Assembly: GCA_030045175.1 (NCBI GenBank)
Contig: JASIBM010000015.1
Location: forward strand, 1 to 5,848
Length of the DNA: 5,848 nt
From: Streptosporangiaceae bacterium
GTDB lineage: Bacteria > Actinomycetota > Actinomycetes > Streptosporangiales > Streptosporangiaceae
Direction: 5' to 3'
The notes beneath the pieces were generated by a model. It was given only the letters and a program-made list of their open reading frames with translations, made no database searches and was not told the DNA's origin. Of the stretch, positions 1 through 5,141 are shown piece by piece (within the stretch, counting starts at the first letter, position 1; every line of letters begins with the position of its first letter). The translations under genes and the position numbers were made by a program.

Positions 1-1962
1 TCTTTCACCGGGCGGGACGGCCTGCTGGTAGCGATGCGGGAGCGGCTGCTGGCCGGGGACGCGGCGGTGGTGCAGGCCCTGCACGGTATGGGCGGGGTCG
101 GCAAGACCCAGCTCGCGGTGGAGTACGCGCACCGGTTCGCCGGCGCCTACGACCTGGCCTGGTGGATCCCGGCGGAGCAGGCGGCGCTGATCGGGGACCA
201 GTTCGCCGCGCTCGGCGCCGAGCTTGGCTGCGCGGACCTGGGCGCTTCGGCTGATGTGGTGCGGTCGGCGGTGCTCGGTGAGCTGCGAGAACGCGGCCGG
301 TACCTGCTAGTGCTCGATAACGCGGAAGGGCCAGGCGAGGTGGCGGGCTGGCTACCGGGCGGCGGCGGGCACGTGCTGATCACGTCCCGCGGACAGGGCT
401 GGGCAGAGATCGCCGCCCCGGTCGAGGTCGACGTGCTCACCCGGCCCGAGTCCGTCGCCTTGCTGCGGGGCCGGGTGGCCGGGCTGGACGTGGCCGATGC
501 CGGTGAGCTGGCGGCGGAAGTCGGTGACTTGCCGCTGGCCCTGGCCCAGGCCGCCGCGTTCATAGCAGAGACCGGCACGCCCGCCGCAGGTTACCTCGAC
601 CTCCTGCGGACGCAGGCCACTGAGATCTTGGATCAGTCCGCGCCGATGTCCTACCCCCGGTCGCTAGCCGCCGCCACCGGGCTCGCGATCGACCGGCTCA
701 GCGCAGCCGACCCGGCAGCAGCGCAGCTGGCGAGCCTGTGCGCGTACTTCGCGCCCGAGCCAATCCCGCAGGACGTGCTCACCACCACGGCCGCGGGACT
801 GCCGGCCGCGCTCGCCAGGCGGGCGGGCGACCCGCTGGCCTGGCGCAAGACCCTGGCCCGGCTGGCCGGGCAGGGGCTGGCCCGGGTCGATCACCGCGGC
901 GTCCAGCTGCACCGGCTCACCCAGGCCATCCTCCGCGACCGGCTCGACGCCGAGCGAGCTGCGCAGGCCCGAGCCACTGCCGAGGCGATCCTGGCCGCCA
1001 GCAACCCCGCCGATCCGGCTAACCCAGCCACCTGGGCCCGGTGGGCGCACCTCATGCCGCACCTGCTCGCCGCTGACCTCGCCGCCACCGGCAACCTTGA
1101 CCTGCGATCGATGGCCTGCGACGCGTGCGCGTACCTCCTGGCCCGGGGCGAGAACCGGGCCGGCTACGACTTCGCCGCCCATCTGCACCAGGCGTGGCGG
1201 GAACGGCTCGGCGACGACGACCAGAGTACGTTGGCAACGGCGGCCTACCTGGCGTGGGCGCTGCGGTCCGCAGGTCTTTATGCCGAGGCGCGCGACCTGG
1301 ACCAGGAAACGCTCGATCGCGCGCGGCGCGTCCTCGGCGAGGATCATCCCGATACCCTGTTTACCGCCGACAATCTCGCCCGCGACCTTCGCCTGCTCGG
1401 CGATCACCAGGCCGCCCGCGACCTGGTCCAGGACACCCTGACCCGGCGCCGCCGCGTCCTCGGCGAGGACCATCCCCATACCTTGACCTCCGCCAACGGC
1501 CTCGCCCGGGACCTTCGCCTGCTCGGCGACCTGCCGACGGCACGAGATCTGCACCAGGACATCTTGGCCCGGCGCCGCCGCGTCCTCGGCGACGACCACC
1601 CCAGCACCCTGAGCACCGCCGGCAACCTCGCCGCCGACCTGCGCGCGCTCGGCGATCACCAGGCCGCCCGCGACCTGGACCAGGACACCCTGGCCCGGCG
1701 CCGCCGCGTCCTCGGCGACGACCACCCGAACACCCTCATCTCGGCCAGCGCCCTCGCCGCCGACCTGCGCTCGCTCGGCGATCACCAAGCCGCCCGCGAC
1801 CTGGACCAGGACACCCTGGCCCGGCGCCGCCGCGTCCTCGGCGACGACCACCCCGACACCCTTCTCTCCGCCAGCAACCTCGCCAACGACCCGCCCGCGC
1901 TCGATGAGCCGGACGATCCCCGCCGCGGAACCCGCCGCAGAAGAAAACGCGAGGTTAAATAA
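1..1962 (+). CDS. NB-ARC / TPR STAND-family NTPase, 5' end cut by the window
   Basis: This is the 3' part of a STAND ATPase, a class that acts as a nucleotide-dependent signalling switch. The frame is open from base 1, and the codons before the ATG at base 34 read SFTGRDGLLVA, the usual run-in to an NB-ARC domain, so the true start lies upstream. Numbering from that Met, the Walker A loop is GMGGVGKTQ (18-26), the Walker B strand is YLLVLDNAE (90-98), the sensor strand is HVLITSRGQGW (113-123), and a GLPL-like motif GDLPLALAQAAAFI spans 164-177. A winged-helix-like part ends with VQLHRLTQ (290-297), in the place of the MHD motif. From about residue 391 the protein consists of 42-residue TPR units. 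The last unit loses the consensus after residue 618 and ends in a very basic tail (RRGTRRRRKREVK). No transmembrane segment is seen. The family assignment is firm. The partner and trigger are unknown, and a role in defence or regulation is inference only. Confidence 0.93.
   Translation, partial: SFTGRDGLLVAMRERLLAGDAAVVQALHGMGGVGKTQLAVEYAHRFAGAYDLAWWIPAEQAALIGDQFAALGAELGCADLGASADVVRSAVLGELRERGRYLLVLDNAEGPGEVAGWLPGGGGHVLITSRGQGWAEIAAPVEVDVLTRPESVALLRGRVAGLDVADAGELAAEVGDLPLALAQAAAFIAETGTPAAGYLDLLRTQATEILDQSAPMSYPRSLAAATGLAIDRLSAADPAAAQLASLCAYFAPEPIPQDVLTTTAAGLPAALARRAGDPLAWRKTLARLAGQGLARVDHRGVQLHRLTQAILRDRLDAERAAQARATAEAILAASNPADPANPATWARWAHLMPHLLAADLAATGNLDLRSMACDACAYLLARGENRAGYDFAAHLHQAWRERLGDDDQSTLATAAYLAWALRSAGLYAEARDLDQETLDRARRVLGEDHPDTLFTADNLARDLRLLGDHQAARDLVQDTLTRRRRVLGEDHPHTLTSANGLARDLRLLGDLPTARDLHQDILARRRRVLGDDHPSTLSTAGNLAADLRALGDHQAARDLDQDTLARRRRVLGDDHPNTLISASALAADLRSLGDHQAARDLDQDTLARRRRVLGDDHPDTLLSASNLANDPPALDEPDDPRRGTRRRRKREVK
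1204..1887 (+). repeat. Tandem 126-bp units encoding 42-residue TPRs
   Basis: The motif VLG(E/D)DHP recurs exactly every 42 codons, with its valine codon at bases 1330, 1456, 1582, 1708 and 1834; a diverged unit (RLGDDDQ) precedes these at 1204. The last full units are nearly identical in DNA: bases 1663-1727 and 1789-1853 match over 65 consecutive bases at an offset of 126. Such identity points to recent duplication or gene conversion of units, so the copy number may vary between strains and may be collapsed in short-read assemblies. Each unit reads as a helix pair of the TPR_10/TPR_12 type. Confidence 0.9.
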
Positions 1963-2039
1963 CAAGCTCAGGACTGGCGATAAAAGGAGAACTCTCTGAG
2001 GCGAACACAGCTGCTCGCAAGCAAGCGTGCCGGGGAAAG

Positions 2040-2068
2040 TTGACCGAGGTTCTGCCGGAGCTTAACGT
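2040..2068 (+). promoter_or_regulatory. Sigma70/HrdB-type promoter of the first NTF2-like gene
   Basis: A -35 element TTGACC (2040-2045) is followed by a 17-base spacer and the -10 element TAACGT (2063-2068). Transcription should start near 2075, giving a leader of about 157 bases. The same arrangement (TTGACC, 17 bases, TANNGT, then GGCGCTGGCTG) lies before the paralogous gene on the other strand, which strengthens the call well beyond a single motif match. Confidence 0.7.
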
Positions 2069-2082
2069 GTAAATTGGCGCTG

Positions 2083-2099
2083 GCTGACCGTCGGTCAGC
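2083..2099 (+). promoter_or_regulatory. Perfect dyad at the start of the transcript (operator or hairpin)
   Basis: GCTGACC-GTC-GGTCAGC is a perfect 7-bp inverted repeat with a 3-base centre. It begins about 8 bases after the expected transcription start. Its core TGACCGTCGGTCA has the form of many TetR-family operators, and its position would let a bound repressor block transcription. It could instead act as a hairpin in the 5' leader RNA. No TetR gene is seen in the window, so a regulator would have to act in trans. Confidence 0.5.
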
Positions 2100-2153
2100 G
2101 GGCTGATGCAGCACGCGGCTGGCGCCGGCTCGGGTGTTCTTCGCGCCACGGAA

Positions 2154-2198
2154 TTCCGGCAACCGGAACGGGGCCGCCAGCTCCCCCCAAGGCTGGCG
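2154..2198 (+). other. Two leader hairpins before the first NTF2-like gene
   Basis: Two perfect inverted repeats stand in the leader. The first is TTCCGG-CAA-CCGGAA (2154-2168). The second is CGCCAGC (2175-2181) pairing with GCTGGCG (2192-2198) around a C-rich 10-base loop. They lie in a segment of roughly 95 bases that the paralogous leader lacks. They could be RNA structures or protein-binding dyads, and no known riboswitch class is recognised. The C-rich loop might touch the G-rich ribosome binding site, but the match is short. Confidence 0.4.
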
Positions 2199-2231
2199 CA
2201 TGCAGTCAGGGCGTTGTAGGCGGAGGCGGAG

Positions 2232-2609
2232 ATGGCACTGGATTATGACGAGGCCCGGCGGCAGGCAACGGCGTGTATCGACGCCTTCAATCGCCGCGAC
2301 ATGGACGCGTATGCGGCCCAGCTCCACGAGGAGATCACCCATCAGTCCTTGTTCGCCGACCGCCGTCTGGGCGAGGAGAACGTCCGCGTCGACGGCAAGC
2401 AGGTGCACCGCGAGCACTTGCGCTGGGTGTGGGACCAGCACCCGCAGACGCGCCACGTGCTCGATGAGGTTTTCATCGGGCCGCATGGGTATGCCTTCCT
2501 GGCTCACCGGGAGCATGACGGCGTCCAGACCATCTGGGTCCGTGAGGTCGGCGCGGACGGCCTGGTCCGAAGCCAGCGGGTGTACCTACCGCAGCAAGCA
2601 GCGGGCTGA
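2232..2609 (+). CDS. NTF2-like / SnoaL-like small protein (copy 1)
   Basis: A 125-residue protein, the usual length for a single SnoaL-like NTF2 fold (a cone-shaped alpha+beta barrel used as an enzyme, a binding pocket or a dimer module). The opening helix DYDEARRQATACIDAFNRRD (residues 4-23) is followed by the typical helix with LHEEITHQ (31-38). Strands rich in aromatic and valine residues (FIGPHGYAFLAHRE, IWVREV, RSQRVY) close the barrel. The start is fixed by GGAGG at 2222-2226, five bases before the ATG, inside GGCGGAGGCGGAG, which is also present before the paralogue. There is no signal peptide or membrane segment, so it is probably cytosolic. The substrate cannot be deduced, because SnoaL-like proteins include isomerases, cyclases and non-enzymatic members. 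It has its own promoter and is probably monocistronic. The paralogue at 4481-4852 on the other strand is about 55% identical by eye. Confidence 0.88.
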   Translation: MALDYDEARRQATACIDAFNRRDMDAYAAQLHEEITHQSLFADRRLGEENVRVDGKQVHREHLRWVWDQHPQTRHVLDEVFIGPHGYAFLAHREHDGVQTIWVREVGADGLVRSQRVYLPQQAAG

Positions 2610-2679
2610 TCCCCGGCCTGGCCGGCGACAGCCAGCCCGCGTCACGCTGGGTGACCGTCTGGGGGTCCGAAGCTAGCAT

Positions 2680-2747
2680 CCGTATCGGCTCGATCTGGCG
2701 CCCAAGCTCGCCTCACCGTCCGAGCATGCGCCGCAAGCTCGATACGG
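2680..2747 (+). other. 68-base three-tier nested stem structure
   Basis: Three nested stems can be traced. The outer stem is CCGTATCGGCT (2680-2690) with AGC-T-CGATACGG (2736-2747): 11 pairs with one bulged T. The middle stem is GGCGC (2697-2701) with GCGCC (2728-2732). The inner stem is GCTCG (2706-2710) with CGAGC (2721-2725), closed by a 10-base loop. Internal loops are 6x3 and 4x2 bases. It begins 70 bases after the stop of the first NTF2-like gene. It could be a factor-dependent terminator, a processed leader element or a small structured RNA, or a palindromic interspersed element. It matches no RNA family that I recognise. Confidence 0.5.
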
Positions 2748-2934
2748 GCAGCTGGCGGTTGCATGATGGGCGCGATCGGTGCGGCGGCATGACTTGAACG
2801 TTCATGCGGCGGGTGCTTGTGTTTCCCCGGTGGTGGCCAGTTAGAAGTCAGATGCCTATGCCCCGTTTTGGAACCGCAGAGGCGCGGAGGTTCCGGCGAC
2901 ACAGCGCTGGTGAGGCAATCCTGCGAGCCAGTGA

Positions 2935-2984
2935 CTATATTCTGCTAATGCGAGCTTCGCGCTCAATATAGGCTTCAGCAGAAT
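2935..2984 (+). promoter_or_regulatory. Overlapping, mutually exclusive inverted repeats before a ribosome binding site
   Basis: Repeat A pairs CTATATT (2935-2941) with AATATAG (2965-2971). Repeat B pairs ATTCTGCT (2939-2946) with AGCAGAAT (2977-2984). Their left arms share bases 2939-2941, so an RNA cannot fully form both. A small GAGC-TTCGC-GCTC stem (2952-2964) sits inside either one. The right arm of B ends three bases before AAGGAG at 2988-2993, so switching between A and B could alter translation of the TTG-started gene at 3002. As DNA, the same dyads could bind a regulator. The perfect arms (7 and 8 bp) are seen directly, and the function is inference. Confidence 0.45.
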
Positions 2985-2987
2985 GAC

Positions 2988-2993
2988 AAGGAG
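2988..2993 (+). promoter_or_regulatory. Ribosome binding site fixing a TTG start
   Basis: AAGGAG stands eight bases before TTG at 3002. An in-frame TGA at 2984-2986 excludes any longer start, and no ATG or GTG lies between that stop and the TTG. The TTG is therefore the supported start of the membrane-anchored protein. Confidence 0.8.
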
Positions 2994-3001
2994 TAAGCGG
3001 T

Positions 3002-3529
3002 TTGTCCGCCTCTGGGAAGAAAGCTCATCAACCTAAGGGCTGGTGGGCTCATCAACCTGTTGCCGTAAGGGCTGCGATCATCACAGCCGTGGGTGCAGTA
3101 ATTGCGGCATTTGTGGTAGGGCTGCCGGCGGCGCTCCTGTCCTCTCCAGCCAGTACCCAAGGCGAGGCTGGTGTCACACGGCCACCCTCGGCATCGGCCA
3201 ACTCTGGCACGCCGAGTCCGGCTGAACTCTCTTCCCCGCCGGTCCGCACCTGGACGGAGACGGCCTTCACGAGCTCCGATACCTTCGCTGACTACCTCAA
3301 CGCGGGCGAGCCCCTGGGTGCGCCACTTAGCCCTGGTCAAATCGTCCAGGTCTCCTGCCGCGTCCGCGGCTTCAAGGTAAAAGACGGCGATCGCTGGTGG
3401 TATCGGCTCGCATCATCCCCGTGGAATGGGCAGTACTACGCGACGAGCGATGTCTTCTACAACACCCCAAACACCACGGGAAGCGGCATCAACGGCGTAT
3501 TCGTCGACAAGAGGGTGCCGGTGTGCTGA
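3002..3529 (+). CDS. Membrane-anchored protein with exported C-terminal domain, unknown function
   Basis: This 175-residue protein starts at TTG behind a good AAGGAG site. Residues 1-20 form a short basic, Trp-containing cytoplasmic stretch in which AHQP occurs twice (8-11 is KAHQP, 16-19 is AHQP). Residues about 21-46 form one hydrophobic segment (AVRAAIITAVGAVIAAFVVG onward), either an uncleaved anchor or a signal sequence. A Ser/Pro/Thr-rich linker runs to about residue 83. The outer domain (about 84-175) includes VQVSCRVRGFKVKDGDRWWY and SPWNGQYYATSDVFYN, a strand-rich pattern resembling the SH3-like exported domains of actinobacterial surface proteins. Two cysteines, C119 and the C-terminal C175, could form a disulfide. 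The first 40 codons are less GC-rich than those of neighbouring genes. It is probably a cell-surface protein, and I do not recognise the exact family. Confidence 0.85.
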   Translation: MSASGKKAHQPKGWWAHQPVAVRAAIITAVGAVIAAFVVGLPAALLSSPASTQGEAGVTRPPSASANSGTPSPAELSSPPVRTWTETAFTSSDTFADYLNAGEPLGAPLSPGQIVQVSCRVRGFKVKDGDRWWYRLASSPWNGQYYATSDVFYNTPNTTGSGINGVFVDKRVPVC

Positions 3530-3556
3530 CCGGCGGAGCTGCGCAGGGCGGGGTCG

Positions 3557-3573
3557 CAGGCGCGGGGCGCCTG
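3557..3573 (+). terminator. Possible terminator hairpin after the membrane-anchored gene
   Basis: CAGGCGC-GGG-GCGCCTG is a perfect 7-bp GC-rich stem beginning 28 bases after the stop codon at 3529. There is no T-run behind it. Actinomycete terminators often lack one, so the call is plausible but not secure. The rest of 3530-3649 shows nothing else convincing. Confidence 0.45.
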
Positions 3574-3649
3574 GCGTTCCAGCGCGGCCTGGTCGCTTGC
3601 CGGCCGCCGGATCCCTTCCAGGGGCCGTGAAGCACCCGGATCAGCCGGA

Positions 3650-3681
3650 TTGACGGCCATGCCTGCCGACGCTCCTAAGCT
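3650..3681 (+). promoter_or_regulatory. Probable promoter for a leaderless transcript
   Basis: TTGACG (3650-3655) and TAAGCT (3676-3681) are separated by 20 bases, a little longer than ideal. TAAGCT fits the actinobacterial TANNNT -10 pattern and ends six bases before the GTG start at 3688. That is the spacing expected when transcription begins at the first base of the start codon. The absence of a ribosome binding site before that GTG agrees with this. Confidence 0.5.
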
Positions 3682-3687
3682 GGGTGA

Positions 3688-4404
3688 GTGAGCTTCGTGC
3701 GGCCCAGTGATCCGGACTACCTACGCGTCAAACGGATCAAACAAGGGCAATCTCGCGTGGACCCGGTGTACGGCACCTTCGTTGAACGATTCCGCGAGCG
3801 ATACGGAATCGCGCCCCTGGCGATCGTCCTAGACGCGCTTGACCGGCCGCGAGGACAGGGTACGACGCCACGTCTCGGTGTTGTGCTCGAGCGTACCGGC
3901 CAGTACCGCGCGTTTCTCAAGGGCCCGTTCGCTTTCGACAGGAACAAGCAGCAGGTCATAGCCGTCCTCCTCACGGAGTCACTTCGGGGCGCTGACCTGC
4001 GGGCCATGTTCGGCCTCCCGGAGCGCCTGCCGCATGCCGAGGTGCGCGCGGACGAGATCTTCGTTTACTTCGAGGACTTCGAGCGTGTCGCCAAGTGGGA
4101 AGTGCACGACCTGGCGGCTAGCTCCGGGATCGAGGAGTTCACGGCCGGCCTGGGGATAGCGGATCAGTTCTGGTGCGTCCAGCGGTTCGCAGGGCCGCCG
4201 GTGGTGTTCGTCCAGACCGACGAGCAGGCCCGAGCCCTCGAGATTTCCGCCCTGCCCTTGACCTGGGCAGATGCTTACTTCGAGATTGCGAAGCGCCATG
4301 ATGAGTTCGGCTATCTAAGCCGGGCAGAGATCGTGATCCAGGTCGACAGCAAGGAGAACTTCGAGGCCAACTACTCCGGTAACTGGTACTACTACTTCAA
4401 GTGA
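3688..4404 (+). CDS. Uncharacterised cytosolic protein, leaderless GTG start
   Basis: A 238-residue protein of unrecognised family. The in-frame TGA at 3685-3687 directly precedes the GTG, so translation cannot start further upstream. The only close alternative is a second GTG at 3697. No Shine-Dalgarno sequence is visible, consistent with a leaderless mRNA from the promoter at 3650-3681. The protein has no signal peptide or membrane segment. Visible traits are a basic N-terminal stretch (residues 11-39), strand-like blocks (PLAIVLDAL 43-51, RLGVVLER 62-69, VIAVLLTESL 90-99, PVVFVQTDEQ 171-180) and an aromatic C-terminus (DSKENFEANYSGNWYYYFK, 220-238) that looks like a conserved terminal motif. 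The alternation of strands and helices suggests a compact alpha/beta fold. It lies between, and is independent of, the two NTF2-like copies. It could be a regulatory or immunity-type protein, but nothing in the sequence decides this. Confidence 0.82.
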   Translation: MSFVRPSDPDYLRVKRIKQGQSRVDPVYGTFVERFRERYGIAPLAIVLDALDRPRGQGTTPRLGVVLERTGQYRAFLKGPFAFDRNKQQVIAVLLTESLRGADLRAMFGLPERLPHAEVRADEIFVYFEDFERVAKWEVHDLAASSGIEEFTAGLGIADQFWCVQRFAGPPVVFVQTDEQARALEISALPLTWADAYFEIAKRHDEFGYLSRAEIVIQVDSKENFEANYSGNWYYYFK

Positions 4405-4427
4405 GCACCTGAACTACCCGAACACGA

Positions 4428-4440
4428 GGGCAGCGTGCCC
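4428..4440. terminator. Weak hairpin between convergent genes
   Basis: GGGCA-GCG-TGCCC lies in the 76-base gap between the stops of two convergent genes (4404 on +, 4481 on -). The stem has only five pairs, with a further wobble possible on the - strand, and there is no T-run. Its location suits a bidirectional terminator, but the structure itself is weak. Confidence 0.25.
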
Positions 4441-4480
4441 CGAGTGGCTTGAATGTTGCCTGGCGGCCGTTCGGGCGGGA

Positions 4481-4852
4481 TCAGCCCGACGGCGGCGGGC
4501 TGCTGAACACCCGCACGCTCCGGACCAGCCCGTCGGCATCCACCTCGTGAACGAAGACAGCCTGACCGCCGTTATCCTCGCGGCGGACCACGTAGGCATA
4601 CCCCTGCGGCCCGGCGAAGACCTCCTCCAGCACGCTGCGCAGCTGCGGCTGCTGGGCCCACAACCAGCGCACGAACTCGCTGTACGCCTGCTTGCCCTCA
4701 ATGCGGCCACCCTCCTGGCCCAGGTGGATGTCCGCGAACGGCGCCTGATGGGTCATTTCCTCGTGCAGCAGGGCCTGCAGCGCGTCCAGGTCGCGACTGT
4801 TGAAAGCGCTGACCACGGCCATCGCCTGCCGCCGGGCCTCGTCATAGTCCAT
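4481..4852 (-). CDS. NTF2-like / SnoaL-like small protein (copy 2)
   Basis: A 123-residue NTF2/SnoaL-like protein, paralogous to the one at 2232-2609. Shared blocks are DYDEARRQA near the N-terminus, LHEE-THQ, FAD--LG, GKQ, RW-W-Q-PQ-R, EVF-GP-GYA and ADGLVRS-RV. By my count about 69 of 122 aligned residues are identical. The start is placed at the ATG at 4852-4850, because the same GGCGGAGGCGGAG-ATG context precedes both copies and homology begins there. A longer frame reaching 5086 would translate through the promoter. The product is probably cytosolic, with no signal peptide. The tails differ (SSPPPSG here, LPQQAAG in copy 1), so the C-terminus is under less constraint. The ligand or reaction is unknown. 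It is read convergently with the uncharacterised gene at 3688-4404. Confidence 0.88.
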   Translation of the reverse strand: MDYDEARRQAMAVVSAFNSRDLDALQALLHEEMTHQAPFADIHLGQEGGRIEGKQAYSEFVRWLWAQQPQLRSVLEEVFAGPQGYAYVVRREDNGGQAVFVHEVDADGLVRSVRVFSSPPPSG

Positions 4853-4883
4853 CTCCGCCTCCGCCCACGCGACCCGCTCAGCC

Positions 4884-4905
4884 CTGCCGCCAGTCGGCCG
4901 GGCAG
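4884..4905 (-). promoter_or_regulatory. Bulged leader hairpin of NTF2-like copy 2
   Basis: On the - strand CTGCC-CG-GCC-GACT-GGC-GGCAG can form an 8-pair hairpin with a two-base bulge. It occupies the same place relative to the promoter as the perfect dyad 2083-2099 of copy 1, and both follow GGCGCTGGCTG. The sequence differs but a hairpin remains possible, which may mean the structure matters more than the exact bases. It is also compatible with chance in GC-rich DNA. Confidence 0.35.
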
Positions 4906-4921
4906 CCAGCGCCACTATGGG

Positions 4922-4950
4922 ACTATAGAGTCGGCGAAAAGCCCGGTCAA
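4922..4950 (-). promoter_or_regulatory. Sigma70/HrdB-type promoter of NTF2-like copy 2
   Basis: On the - strand TTGACC (4950-4945), a 17-base spacer and TATAGT (4927-4922) form a near-consensus promoter. Transcription should start near 4915, giving a leader of about 63 bases. The identical -35, equal spacer and the following GGCGCTGGCTG (4913-4903) match the promoter of copy 1, showing that the control region was duplicated with the gene. Confidence 0.75.
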
Positions 4951-5121
4951 CCATTCCCTGGCAACATGCCCGCGGCAGCCGGGTGAGCCCGCTGGTGAAT
5001 ACCATGGGCACCGCCACCCAGCGCGGTGACGTGATAACCGTAATCAGGGATTTCCGGGCCCCGGGTGAACTCCGGCACGGGTGCAAATTTAATCATTGAT
5101 AACCCCCGATGTGGCCTGGCC

Positions 5122-5141
5122 GGTATCAGGTTGCCGATACC
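5122..5141 (-). terminator. Possible terminator hairpin after the MFS gene
   Basis: GGTATC (5122-5127) and GATACC (5136-5141) form a perfect 6-bp stem with an 8-base loop, starting 45 bases beyond the stop of the - strand transporter gene. No T-run follows on the - strand. It would isolate the transporter from copy 2, which has its own promoter. Confidence 0.3.

Larger units (their letters stand above)
2610..3001. other. 392-base gene-free region rich in inverted repeats
   Basis: No credible coding frame with a ribosome binding site is seen. Besides the two structures listed separately (2680-2747 and 2935-2984), the region holds GTCAC-GCTGG-GTGAC (2641-2655), GCATGA/TCATGC around TTGAACGT (2787-2807), GGAACC/GGTTCC (2870-2894, 13-base loop) and the palindrome CAGCGCTG (2902-2909). 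The last 60 bases are clearly more AT-rich than their surroundings. TATATT at 2936-2941 could serve as a -10 element for the next gene, but no good -35 is visible upstream of it. The density of dyads suggests a terminator, a structured leader or a small RNA rather than neutral spacer. Confidence 0.55.

Noticed and set aside
664..1965. Open frame of 433 codons on the - strand opposite the TPR-coding part
   Set aside because: It is the mirror of the GC-rich 126-base repeats. Its protein is a low-complexity repeat of GVVVAEDAAAPGQ-type segments, while the + strand carries clear NB-ARC and TPR motifs.
1985..1998. AAGGAGA ribosome-binding-like sequence after the STAND gene, followed by CTG
   Set aside because: The frame from CTG 1996 gives only 15 codons before TGA and no recognisable peptide, and the other frames have no start at proper distance.
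1968..2516. Open frame on the - strand across the promoter and copy 1
   Set aside because: It overlaps the well-supported promoter and NTF2-like gene, lacks homologous features, and mirrors a similar antisense frame opposite copy 2 (4547-5029), as expected from the duplication.
2613..2625. CCGGCCTGGCCGG palindrome right after the stop of copy 1 as a terminator
   Set aside because: The centre is a single base, so an RNA hairpin could keep only about four pairs, and there is no T-run.
2787..2807. GCATGA/TCATGC dyad around TGAACGTTCA as an operator
   Set aside because: It is a real palindrome, but it is not next to any promoter I could place and there is no known motif to assign. It is noted only in the intergenic entry.
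3530..3649. Short - strand frame (…RRPASDQAALERQ…) as a transposase or integrase remnant
   Set aside because: No catalytic motif, no terminal repeats and no ribosome binding site. The composition is ordinary for GC-rich spacer.
4853..5086. N-terminal extension of 78 residues for NTF2-like copy 2
   Set aside because: The extension reads through a near-consensus promoter and past the ribosome binding site shared with copy 1. Homology to copy 1 begins at the ATG at 4852.
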